Assembly (NCBI RefSeq): GCF_040939455.1
Contig: NC_134119.1
Location: forward strand, 1,376,501 to 1,440,500
DNA length: 64,000 nucleotides
Source of the DNA: Microcebus murinus
Lineage: Eukaryota; Chordata; Mammalia; Primates; Cheirogaleidae
Direction of reading: 5' to 3'
In this document: positions 11,388 to 22,800 of the stretch, piece after piece
How the letters are laid out: every line of letters begins with the position of its first letter
Position numbering within the stretch: position 1 is the stretch's first letter
The notes under the pieces: model-generated
Database searches by the model: none
What the model saw: only the letters and a program-made list of their open reading frames with translations
What the model was told of the DNA's origin: nothing
Made by a program: the position numbers and the translations under genes

Positions 11388-13620
11388 CCCAGGCCCAGTG
11401 GGGGCGTTCCCATGCGCGAGGGCGCATCTGCTGGCCCGAGGTGACCCGGGCACTGAAGCCCCCAAGTGTCACCAGCCTTTTCTGCACCCGCCCAGCAGGG
11501 ACACGCCTGCCCTCCGGCTGGTACAGCTCTTGTTTCTTTGCACTGTTTCCTTGGAAAGGGTCACTGCTTTCATTCCAAAGTGCAACACGCCTCTGAGAGT
11601 CTCTCTCAGAATATTCCTGGAGTTTTACATGAACTAAATGTGCAGTTTTGTCACTGTTCCTTTTTTTCCATGTGCCCAAGACCAGTCTGGCACCAGGGCC
11701 TCCAGTTTACATCCCGACTTTGCAGGACTTGTGTCCCCCGGGCCTTCTGCCAAACCTTCGCAGCCCCCGGGCTAGCACCAGGGGGAGGTCTGGGTTTCTG
11801 GACCTCACTGAACGCGCTGAAATTGCTGTTTAACTTAAGCGTTCATCGTGGGTATTCTGATTGTTCAAAGAAAGAGATGCAGCACCACAGACTCCCCAAC
11901 AGCCACCACGCTGCTGGCCCTGCCCCCTCAAGCAAAGCCACTGCAGAGCTTTCTCCACCTGCCTTGCCCATGTCGGCAGGTAGAGCTTTTGGTGTCAGAC
12001 TTGTTCTGATCTCATTTTGGACTCTCGGACCTCTGCTGAAGCATCACGTCACTGTGAAATCCTGATGCCCTGTGTGGTACACCGGGAGGGCTCAGCCGAC
12101 CCTCACCTGTGCCAGGGAAACCCATTACCTGTGACACTCTGGGCCTTCAGGACAACTGCTGATTGCTGGCTCTAGACTCTTGATTTTCCTAAGCAATATT
12201 GTGTCGGAGAAAAATAACGTATTTATTATAATTTAGGATTTGGTTTTGAGGGCCTTCTTTTTTTTAAGGTTAACAAAAACTGGTTAAATGAGGTCTGAAG
12301 CTGACTTGAAAAAACACTTGACCCTCCACTGGTCAGTGTCAGGACCTCTCTCCCTAGGCAGGAAGTGGATGCTGCTCTACCAGCTCAGCCAGGGCAGCCC
12401 ACTGAGCCAAGCAGAGGTCGCTGTCACTGCGGTGCAGGTCTGTGCCCACAGCTCTGTAGGACCCCTCTTCAGCTCCCCCAGGTTTGTCTCAAGTCCTTGC
12501 ACAGTGAGTTTTGCACGGTCCAGTTCTCCAGCTAGCTCCCCTGCCAGAAACTCTGAATAACCAAGGACTTTTGAGTTTTCCTTCATAGCTCAGCTGGTCT
12601 CAAAAATGGCCACCAAGCCATCTTTCCTGTTATCTTACCAACCTGCCTGTCACGGGCCAGGGAGGGGGGCTCTGGGGTGACCCCCACCTCTACCCCATCA
12701 ATACCTTACACTGTTTATGTGGACTGGTGCTTCTGTGGAAAGGATGACAGTTCTGCTCCTCGCAGAACTCAGGCCACCAGCAGCTCCACCAGATAGCTCC
12801 CAATAGAGGTACCAGACAGCTGCCTACCCACCCAGCCCTCTCTTCCCATTGCTGTAGCCACTCGCTGGGACCCTGAGAACTAGTATCTTACAAGGGACCG
12901 GTGCCTGAGAAGACTGCAGGATGGGTACAGGCTCTCTTCTAATAAGCACCCTGTCCTCAGGCCAAGGATCCCCTTAAACCCAAGGTGCACCCAGGAGGAA
13001 AGGACGTGACTGGGCAGCTGCTATGCCAGGTAGAATGCTGGGCCTAAGCCCCAGGCAACTTTCCTCTGAAAAGCAACCTCTCCTGCCACCAAGATACCAC
13101 CTGGAGGGCACCTGCATGGCATGAACACCATAAGGGACTGACTCCTAAAATACTCATTCAGGTTTACAACCTATAAGGGACACATCTCCATGGGACTTTC
13201 TATACAGACAATAACAAGAAAGGGGCCAATAAGCACAGTAATTTAAGTTTGTAGATTTATGTAGCGAGGTTAAGTCGTTTTACCAACCAGTCTATTTGAA
13301 GCCCTCCCCTTCAGTTATGTCCTTTTTAAAGCTGCCACTGGATGGTATTCAAGAATTACTGCAACAAAGCCAAGAGTTAAACCAAACAAAGCATGAGCCT
13401 GTCACCCTCTAGAACAATGGCAGGTATCTGAGCTGTGTCAAAGGTGTTCAGCTGGGCTACGACCAAATGAAACCAAACCTGGTGCCACTTCCTCAGCACC
13501 TGGTGGCAGTCATGGATGTAAATGTGTGAAGTGAACATCTGACCTCAGAATGTTTGTCATGGATGTTTTTAAATGGATAATGTATTTGTGTTTTAAAGTA
13601 AACCCTGGTTTTGCAACATA
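11388..13620 (+). other. CABLES2: CABLES2 3' untranslated region (inferred extent)
   Basis: About 2.2 kb after the stop codon without a recognisable gene or mobile element; the sequence looks unique. It contains an AU-rich patch near 12215-12235 (TATTTATTATAATTTA), a type of element that can shorten mRNA life. The best candidate poly(A) signal is AGTAAA at 13597-13602, since no AATAAA is found on this strand in the interval. The extent is inferred from this signal and from the position of the converging RPS21 3' end. Confidence 0.55.
13597..13602 (+). terminator. CABLES2: Candidate CABLES2 poly(A) signal (AGTAAA variant)
   Basis: AGTAAA is a known weaker variant of AATAAA. It is followed within 40 bp by T-rich and TG-containing sequence. 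It lies 2.2 kb after the stop and 150 bp before the converging RPS21 cleavage region. No canonical signal competes with it. Confidence 0.4.
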
Positions 13621-13765
13621 CTTTATAACTTGTCTCCTTTTATCGCACTGGACTCTATCCCATCCTTACCAACCACTCACAGCAAGTGTCAGCCCTGTTC
13701 CCAACACAGGCCAAACAAGCACGTCTACAGGCACAGAATGAACTGGCACAAGTGGGTTTTCACTA

Positions 13766-13771
13766 TTTATT
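13766..13771 (-). terminator. RPS21: RPS21 poly(A) signal AATAAA
   Basis: The minus strand reads ACCATAAATAAATAGTGAAA, about 35 bases after the stop codon, which gives a very short 3' UTR as in human RPS21. Cleavage is expected near 13745-13752. Confidence 0.85.
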
Positions 13772-13805
13772 TATGGTATATTTTCCACATCTGTGATTCT
13801 CTCAG

Positions 13806-14867
<1,062 letters not shown>

Positions 14868-14899
14868 GTCAAGGCCGCGCCTAAGGAATGACCACGCGG

Positions 14900-15320
14900 C
14901 GCGTGAGGGCGGCAGGGCCCGCGCCCCTGCTCCCCGCGCGAGCCCACCCGGCCCCCGCGCCGCCCCGCCCGGCCCCGGCCAGCCCCGAGCCGGAGCCCGC
15001 GCCGCGCGGCCCACCTGCTGCCACCACGACGTGCGCGAGCAGAGAAAGGAAGCGGCCTGGCTTCCCGGCAGCGATATCGGCGGGAGGGGCGTGGCCGATC
15101 CGAGTGCTTCCGGGTCACACCGCCGCGGCGAGTCTGCGCGGTACGTCCCCGCCCGGCGCCGTCCTGACGCGCTTTCCGTTTCCGCTTCCGTGTCAGCTTC
15201 GGCCGGCGGAGTCCCGGGTCAGAGGCCGCGGAGCCGGCGAGCAGTGCGGGCCCGTTCCGTACCTGGGACGCGCCCGGCGGCACCGGCTCCCGGAGGGCGC
15301 GAGTAGGCAGCGGGGGCCGC
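14900..15320 (-). promoter_or_regulatory. RPS21: RPS21 CpG-island promoter
   Basis: Dense CpG and GC surround the TOP start. Upstream of the start (higher coordinates) lie an A/T-rich GATATC at 15073-15078, about 25 bp upstream where many ribosomal-protein genes have a TATA-like core, a GC box (GGGGCGTGGC) near 15086, and ETS-type CTTCCGG at 15107 plus repeated TTTCCG/CTTCCG near 15174-15190. ETS sites are frequent in ribosomal-protein promoters. Binding is inferred. Confidence 0.65.
15015..15048 (-). other. RPS21: RPS21 exon 1, 5' UTR with 5'TOP start
   Basis: On the minus strand the sequence CTTTCTCTGCTCGCGCACGT runs to GGTGGCAGCAG, followed by the donor GTGGGC at 15014. A C followed by an uninterrupted pyrimidine run is the 5'TOP motif of ribosomal-protein mRNAs, controlled by mTORC1/LARP1. 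The exact start could be 15048 or 15049. Confidence 0.8.
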
Positions 15321-16403
15321 TGTCCTGTCGCCTGCTGCCGCAATGTCCCCGGCCCTAGGGGCGAGCGCGTGGGCACCGGCCCCGCTGGAAAAGCCCCTGA
15401 GCGCTCTCGGCCCGGTCTTTCACCGTCGGACCCCAGGGTGAGCAGGCAGCCCTTCCGAAGAGCACGTTGCTCACGTTCTTCACAGGGGCCGCTTACTCCT
15501 GGGAAATCCGCGACGTGACGCGAAGGTGGGCCCGCGAGGCGTGTTCGCTGGCGGCGAGAACAGTGGGGACAATCCCGTGGGTCTTGAGGGAGACCTTGGT
15601 AGCAGCCTGAACCTCGTCGCCGGCCGGAAGCACCGAGCTAGGGGCGTGCAGCAGGGCCTGCGTCGTGGTCCTCTCTCTGGACAGGGGGCATGGCCCTGGG
15701 CTGTGGAAGCCAAACCCTCGGAATCCAAGGCCTGAGCAGGGGAGGGGCTTCGCCTAGTGGCAGAACTGAGGCCAAACCCCATGGCCCTTGCCCTGCCCCA
15801 TCTCACCCCCTCCCCAGTGACCCTTCTCCCCTGTCATCCCACCCAATTCCCCCTACTCTGTCCCTCCACAGAGCAGGATCGACTGAGAAGTGTTGATGCC
15901 AGGCTAGGATCCATTAATGGAAAAAACAGAAAATTCCCAGACTGTGGAGCTAACATCGCGGACTGTCCCCCACCACACGTTTATGAGAGTGTGCAGAGTC
16001 CCTCAGCTAAAACGTCCACTGGGGACTTCATCTCCCACGTGAGTCAACGCCCAGGAGCACAGGCCCAGGACCATATACACCCCGCTCCTGCCATAGGGGC
16101 TGCCCAGGGCTAAGCCACAGGAGCCTCCAGGACACAACTGGTGCCTGCCCTGCCCCTCTGCCTGGCCAACCCTGCTCAGTCTCAGCTCCACATCACCTCG
16201 CTGACCCAAATCTGTGTCAGGCTACACTCCCAAAGATTGTCTGAAAATAATTTTTTTCACACGCCAATCCTCTCGTTAGACATTCCTTTGTGGAACTGGT
16301 TACCAGAGGTAATTTCCCCAGTGGCCTGGGAGCTTCCTGGGACTGGAGCTGGAGTTCCTCATGTGGCACTGCACACAGTAGGCATACGAGGCACAGTATT
16401 GAG

Positions 16404-17047
16404 GCCAGGTGTGGTGGCTCATGCCTGTAATCCTAGCACTCTGGAAGGCCAAGGCGGGAGGATCCCTCAAGGTCAGGAGTTAAACCAGCCTGAGCAAGAG
16501 TGAGATCCCATCTCTACTAAAAGTAGAAAGAAATTAATGAGACAACTAAAAAATATATACAAAAAATTAGCTGGGCATGCTGACGCATGTCTGTAGTCCT
16601 AGCTACTCAGGAGGCTGAGGCAGAAGGATTGCTTGAGCACAGGAGTTGTTTGTTTGTTTGTTTGTTTTTGAGACAGAGTCTCGCTTTGTTGCCCAGGCCA
16701 GAGTGAGTCTGGTGTCAGCCTAGCTCACAGCAACCTCCAACTCCTGGGCTCCAGCAATCCTGTTGCCTCAGCCTCCTGAGTAGCTGGGACTACAGGCATT
16801 CGCCACCATGCCCAGCTAATTTTTTCTATATATTTTTAGTTGGCCAATTAATTTCTATTTATAATAGAGATGGGGTCTCACTGTGGAAGCCAAACTCAGA
16901 CTGGTTTCGAACTCCTGACCTTGAGCAATCCACCGGCCTAGGCCTCCCAGAGCACAGGAGTTTGAGGTTGCTGTGAGCTAGGCTGATGCCACGGCACTCT
17001 AGCCCAGGAAACAAAGTGAGACTGTTTCCAAAAAAAAAAAAAAAAGC
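16404..17047 (+). mobile_element. Alu SINE split by a second Alu
   Basis: The outer element runs 16404-16647 and resumes at 16951-17047. Its target-site duplication CACAGTATTGAG is at 16392-16403 and 17048-17059. The inner copy inserted in its right arm. The left part is missing GGCC at its very start and is diverged from the other copies, which agrees with it being the older of the two. Confidence 0.9.
16648..16950 (-). mobile_element. Alu SINE inserted inside another Alu
   Basis: On the plus strand it starts with a (GTTT)n tail, then GAGACAGAGTCTCGCTTTGT, and ends GGCCTAGGCCTCCCAG, so its head is truncated. The target-site duplication AGCACAGGAGTT is perfect at 16636-16647 and 16951-16962. 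Confidence 0.92.
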
Positions 17048-18170
17048 CACAGTATTGAGTGAATGCACCAAGGGACCCTCATCCTAGCCAGACAGCATCC
17101 CAAGTCATGGCAAACTTAGTTAAGGCTGGGAGAGTTTAATATCTGGACCTGGTTAGGGCTGAGACTGCAAGTTCTATCATGACTGGAAACCAGGCCTTCA
17201 TTCATGTGGGCAGTGTGTCTGCTATTGCTTCCACTGGACTCCAGCAACCAGGCATCAAAAGTGAGCACACTGAGGCCAGTGTCCTTCAGGAAGGTCATTC
17301 AGTATTCATGCAGGCCCTGAGATGTGTGCCCTTTCCAGAGTCCCCAGCATGCGTACAGAGATGACTTGTCTATGTGGTTAGAGATGTGCACAGCTGGCCT
17401 GCCTGCCTGTGTGTGGGGGTTGGCCCAGTGAGACCTGAGGCATCAAGAGAGTCTCCGTAGATAAAAGGCCAGAGCTAGAGGCACATGGAGGACCAGAGTA
17501 TCAGAAAGGAGAGAGCAGCAGACAGCTCTGCAGAGCTCACCAAGGCTGGAGAAAGAACCATCCTAAAAGATTACCCAGTGCTCACACAAAACTGGAAACA
17601 ATACCTGTTCCCATCAATGAGACTGGAAAACACAATTTATAAGGCAGTGAGTGGAGTATTCAGAAAGGTACTACCTCAGTAATGGGGAATAATTATCCCC
17701 ACCCCAAATGCTGTCCTGGTCCCACCTAACAAACCATAAGAGCAAAAACTGAAAGTATCAAACTATTTTCAAGTAACTTAACTGCATACCAGAAAAAGCC
17801 TCAAGAATATAGGCATATAATAATATCAAGCACTCAACAAGGTAAAATTCACATTGGCATCTGATCAAAGATTACTAGGCATACAAAGAAGCAGGAAAAT
17901 AGGACTCACAATGAGAGGAAAGGCAATCAATGGAAATTGATCCAGAACTGACTCAGATGTTAGAATTAGACGAGGTTACAACAGCTTTTACATAATATAA
18001 AATATTCCATACATTTAAACAAAAGTGGAAGTTATTTTTTTAAAAAAAAGTTGGAGGACTAATACTGCTTGATTTAAAGATTTTTTATAAAGCTCCTATA
18101 ATCAAGACAGTTGGTATAAAACAGATAAATAGATCAATAGAATGAAATAGAGAGTTCAGAAATAGACTCA

Positions 18171-18676
18171 AGGTCAGGCACGGTGGCTCAGACCTGCAAT
18201 CCCAGCACTCTGGGAGCCGGAGGAGAGAGGATTGCTTGAGCTCAGGAGTTCAGGACCAGCCTGAGCAAGAGTGAGACCCCATCTCTACTATAAATAGAAA
18301 GAAATTAATTGGCCAACTAATATAAATACAGAAAAAATTAGCTGGGCATGGTGGCGCATGCCTGTAGTCCCAGCTACTCGGGAGGCTGAGGCAGGAGGAT
18401 CACTTGAGCCCAGGAGTCTGAGGTTGCTGTGAGCTAGGCTGACGCCACAGCACTCACTCTAACCTGGGCAACAAAGCAAGACTGTCTCAAAAAAAAAATT
18501 AAAATAGAAAAAAAAATTGACCAGGTGTGGTGGCGCATGCCTGTAGTCCCAGCTACTCGGGAGGCTGAGGCCAGAGGATCACTTGAGCCCAGGAGTTTGA
18601 GGTTGCTGTGAGCTAGGCTGATGCCACAGCACTGACTCTAGCCTGGGCAACAGAGTGAGACTGTCTCGAAAAGAAA
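18171..18676 (+). mobile_element. Three-armed Alu (dimer plus extra right arm)
   Basis: One insertion with a single perfect target-site duplication, AGAAATAGACTCA at 18158-18170 and 18677-18689. Inside are a normal left arm and right arm, then an A-rich joint at about 18490-18518, then a second complete right arm (GTGGCGCATGCCTGTAGTCC to CTGTCTCG). Because the duplication flanks all three arms, the trimer probably moved as one unit. Confidence 0.88.
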
Positions 18677-19214
18677 AGAAATAGACTCACTCATGCATTG
18701 AGAACTGATGTGTTACAGATGAGCAAAGACCGTGCAGTAGAAAAAGGATTGTCTTTTCAACAAATTGTGCTGGAAAGCATGGCTACTCATAGACAAAAGA
18801 AAAAATTTAACTCAGTCCACACCTCATACGAAAATGGGCTTAAAATGGACCATAAATATAAATGTAAAACTATAAACTTCCAGAAGAAAGTAGAAAATGT
18901 TTGTGATCTTGGGCTAGGTGAAGATGTCTTCACACCTGAAGCATGATTTTCTGAAAAAACAAGTAGAATTTTATCAAAATTTTTAACTTAAGTTCTTCCA
19001 AAGACACTGTTAGAATGAACATACCAACCACAGACTGGCAGGAAATATTTGCAAAGCCTATATCTGATAAAGAACCTGTATCCAGAATATGTAAAGAGGT
19101 CTCAAACTCAGCGATAAAAAATAAACAACCCAATAACAAAGTGAGCAAAAAATTTGGCCAGATTCGCCAAAGAAGATAACGCAGAAGACAAGCGAGTATG
19201 CTCAACGTCATTAG

Positions 19215-19475
19215 TCACGAGGGAAACTCGACTTACACCACGGTGAGAACTGCTGCCACGGTGAGTGCCTGAAACACAGAGACCGGCCTGCCATGCAGGG
19301 CTGGCTTCACAGGCTTGTGACTGTGCAGTGACACAGAGCCCCTGCACGGAGGGCCCTGCACCTGGTTTCATGCCCTACTGTTTTCCTCCTGAAATCCTTA
19401 ATAATTTTCCAACAAAGAGCCTGGTGTTTTCAGTTTGCCCCGGACCCAGCAAATTATGCAGCCAGTTTTGACTCC
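19215..19475. repeat. Unclassified insertion within the L1
   Basis: The L1 reading is broken between 19205 and about 19480. The inserted part contains ATCCTTAATAATTTTCCAAC and GACCCAGCAAATTATGCAGC, wording I associate with an old interspersed repeat but cannot name with confidence. Confidence 0.4.
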
Positions 19476-20180
19476 ACACGTTAGCCAGGATGGCAGAAAC
19501 TGGAGCTCTCATACACGGCTGGTAGGAATGTAAAATGGAACAACTGCTTTGGGAAACGGTTGGGCAGCTTCTTAAAAAGTTAAGCGTTTACCTGCCAAAT
19601 GACCCAGCAATCCCACTCTTAGGTACAAACCCAGGAGAAATGAAAATATATGTTCACGCAAAAACTTGTACTGAAATGTTCACAGCTGCGCTACTTGAAA
19701 TAGCCAAAAATTGAGACGATGTGTATGTCCGTGTCCAGGTAGATGAATAAATAAATCACAGTACATCCTGCAATGGAAAACTACTGAGTGACGGGATGGG
19801 AACTACTGATGGACCCAGCAACGTGGTGACTCTCAGAACGATCATGTGGGGAGAAAGAGGCCAGACTCCTGGCAAAGAATAAGTATTATATGACTTCATT
19901 TATATGCAACTCTAGAAAATGCAGACTAATTGATTTTGACAGAAATCGTATCAGTGGTTCCCTGGCGTGGGGAGGGGTGGGCAGGTGGGATCGCAGCGAG
20001 ACACACTGGGGACTTGGGAGTGATAGAATGTGTGTTATCCTGATGGTGGTGACAGCTTCACAGTTTCTGGCAAAAGTCAGAAGTTATCAAATTGTGTCCT
20101 TTAAATTAGTGGATTTTATTGTGCATCAATTATACCTCAATATTTTTTAGAAGACTACAGTGCTATTTGACAAGACTATA

Positions 20181-20217
20181 GCGTGCACACGCGCACGCAC
20201 GTGCACACACACACACG
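20181..20217. repeat. Alternating purine-pyrimidine run (Z-DNA prone)
   Basis: 37 bp of strict purine-pyrimidine alternation, starting GCGTGCACACGCGCACGCAC and ending in a CA run. It sits just past the 3' end of the L1 fossil. Confidence 0.8.
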
Positions 20218-20959
20218 GTATTGCAATCTGCTGTCCCCTGGCGCAGGGTCTTCAAGGCCAAGTTCCTCAAAGGAAAACTGACCCTCACTTCCGGGGCGCA
20301 TGAAATCTGAATGAGCCCTTCTTTTAGAAAACCTGCTGCACAAAATGCCAGACCCCAAAACGGCTAGGGGAGTGCTCCCCCCACCCCCCGCCAGGGGGAA
20401 GCCATGGCAGGTCTCCCCATCAGCAGGGCCTCCAGGGATCTGCAGGGGGCTGGCACTGCTTGTAGGGCAGGAGCCTTGAGGAAGATGTCCGCAGCCCCAC
20501 TGCACTGTCCCCAACAGCCACTAGGGTGTGCACGAGAGCCGCGCTGGAGCAGGGCGGGCTCACCTGCCAGCTGCCTGCTGGCTTCCCTGCTGTGGAAGGG
20601 GCTGAGCCTGTCCCTCAGTGCCTTACACACGCCCCATGCAGGAAGTTGCTTACTGAGCCTCCTGTGGGGCCTCTGCGATGGGCCAGGGCCAGAGGACAGG
20701 TGTGAAGGAGGGTTTGGGGGCAGGAGGGCCCGGGACTCCAAGACAGTCAGGCTGAGCCCTTTTTGCAGGATCCCTGGGCAGTTCCCGGGGCTCAGAGTAG
20801 CAGCTGCCTCCTCAGGGCGATCCCAGTCAGGGTCTCTGAGTGCCCCCCACCCAGCGCACCCTGCTTCTGCGCACCCTCTGCTCCCAAGTGCCCCGTATAA
20901 CTTTCACGGCCAGCGTAACATTGGCATCATGGGCTGGGGTTCCACCTTCTCTCTGCCTC

Positions 20960-21112
20960 TTTAGCGGTGTGACCCAGCACAGATTACATAACTTCCTTTT
21001 CCTCCAGCTGTGAAGTGGGGCAGTTTTCACAGGGCCCCAATTTCAACAGCTTAACGCATGTCCAGTGTTCAGAACAAATGTGGCACTCAGCACGCCAGCA
21101 CTCACCATCGCC
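20960..21112 (+). repeat. MIR SINE fragment leading into the CAC/CAT array
   Basis: GTGTGACCCAGCACAGATTA, TCCAGCTGTGAAGTGGGGCA and a CAGTGTTCAGAACAAATGTGG-type segment follow the order of a MIR element. The trinucleotide array begins where the MIR tail would be. A smaller CATCATCATCAC patch at 5355-5385 also sits at a MIR-like tail. Confidence 0.5.
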
Positions 21113-22030
21113 GCCATCGCACCACCACTGTCACATCACCATCACATCACCACCATCATCACCATCACATCACCACCATCATCACCATCACGTCACCACC
21201 ATCATCACCATCACGTCACCACCATCATCACCATCACGTCACCACCATCATCACCATCACGTCACCACCATCATCACCATCACGTCACCACCATCATCAC
21301 CATCACGTCACCACCATCATCACCATCACGTCACCACCATCATCACCATCACGTCACCACCATCATCACCATCACGTCACCACCATCATCACCATCACGT
21401 CACCACCATCATCACCATCACGTCACCACCATCATCACCATCACGTCACCACCATCATCACCATCACGTCACCACCATCATCACCATCACGTCACCACCA
21501 TCATCACCATCACGTCACCACCATCACATCACCACCATCATCACCACCATCATCACCATCACATCACCACCATCATCACCATCACATCACCACCATCATC
21601 ACTACCATCATCACCACCATCATCACCACCATCATCACCACCATCATCACCATCACATCACCACCATCACATCACCACCATCATCACCATCACATCACCA
21701 CCATCATCACCATCACATCACCACCATCATCACCATCACATCACCACCATCATCACCATCACATCACCATCACATCACCACCATCATCACCATCATCACC
21801 ATCACGTCACCACCATCATCACCATCACATCACCACCATCACCATCACATCACCACCATCATCACCACCATCATCACCATCACATCACCACCATCATCAC
21901 CATCACATCACCACCATCATCACCATCACATCACCACCATCATCACCATCACATCACCATCACATCACCACCATCATCACCATCACATCACCACCATCAT
22001 CACTACCATCACATCACCACCATCATCCAT
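21113..22030 (+). repeat. CACCATCAT-type minisatellite, 23-bp period in its first half
   Basis: Over 900 bp of CAC, CAT and CACAT words. From about 21190 to 21535 it is a homogeneous 23-bp tandem repeat (GTCACCACCATCATCACCAT plus CAC). CGTCA recurs 15 times at exactly 23-bp steps (first C at 21191, last at 21513). The second half has shorter, mixed units with CATCA in place of CGTCA. The long poly-His/Ser/Ile open frames here arise only from the repeat. Confidence 0.95.
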
Positions 22031-22734
22031 GTTATTACTCCCAAGATCATAGGCTAGATCTGAAGCCTGGGCAGGTGACTCGGAAGCTTACTGTAACCAC
22101 TGCAGTCTCATACAGGTGTCTGGGCAGGTGTCTGTGTGCAGCAGCCCCTGTCCCATTCCCCAGCACCATCCTGCAGGCCCACCTCACAGACAGGTAGACT
22201 GAGGGTCTCAGACATGTGACGGTGCAGTCTGCAAGAGGAGCCTCCCCACTCCTCCCCAGAGAGTGTCTCTGGGCCAATCGGGGCCCAGGCCAGCCTGAAA
22301 TGCATTGTGTGTAGAGGGGAACAGGGCCAGAACAAGGAAATCCTCCTTCCAGGCCAGCGCGGGGTGTTGGGGTAAGTGGCAGGTCAGGGCCAAGAGACGG
22401 GCCTTCCCCCTGGTGGGCTGACCGTGAGCTGCAGCCACCAGCCCTCCCACCTGCCAGCATGGAAGCCTGCCCTGGAGTGGAGGCTGACCGACTGTCTGCC
22501 CTGCAGGGGGGCCGATGACGGGGGCTTCCACCTGAGCTGGGTCCTGGTGCTGCTGCCTCCCAGCTGTGGTTCTGGGCGATCCTGGCCTTGGAGAGACAGA
22601 GGCAGTGACAGCCCCCAGGGGAGGCTCGAGGCAGGTCACGTGGTGCAGTCCCAGCGCAAGGGCCAGGCCCAGCAGACCGGAGCGCCAGGGACGCTGGGAG
22701 TGCTGGGCTGGCACTCCTTTCCATTTTCGTCCAT

Positions 22735-22800
22735 TCAATTTTATTTTAATTTGTTTATTTTATTTTATTATTTTGTTTCTTAAGTTTATTTTATTGTATT
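22735..22800. repeat. T/A-rich low-complexity patch
   Basis: TTTTATTTTAATTTGTTTAT-like sequence in an otherwise GC-rich region. It may be the degenerate tail of an old retroelement; no element body could be recognised. Confidence 0.5.

Larger units (their letters stand above)
17540..20155 (+). mobile_element. Degenerate L1 LINE 3' end (ORF2 end and 3' UTR)
   Basis: Sense-strand landmarks of L1 are present: TATAATCAAGACAGTTGGTA, AACAAATTGTGCTGGAA near 18755, ACCACAGACTGGCAGGAAAT near 19028, AAATGACCCAGCAATCCCAC near 19598, and TGCATCAATTATACCTCAAT at the 3' end near 20120. Stops and frameshifts occur throughout, so it is a dead fossil. It is interrupted by a three-armed Alu (18171-18676) and by about 260 bp of other sequence at 19215-19475. 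The 5' boundary is approximate. Confidence 0.8.

Noticed and set aside
21190..21535. Evenly spaced repeat that could suggest a CRISPR array
   Set aside because: The 23-bp units are directly tandem with no unique spacers, and the window is a primate nuclear genome.
21015..22197. Three overlapping open frames over 1 kb coding for His-rich proteins
   Set aside because: All frames stay open only because the CAC/CAT repeat has no stop words on this strand. There is no start context, splice support or composition expected of a real gene.
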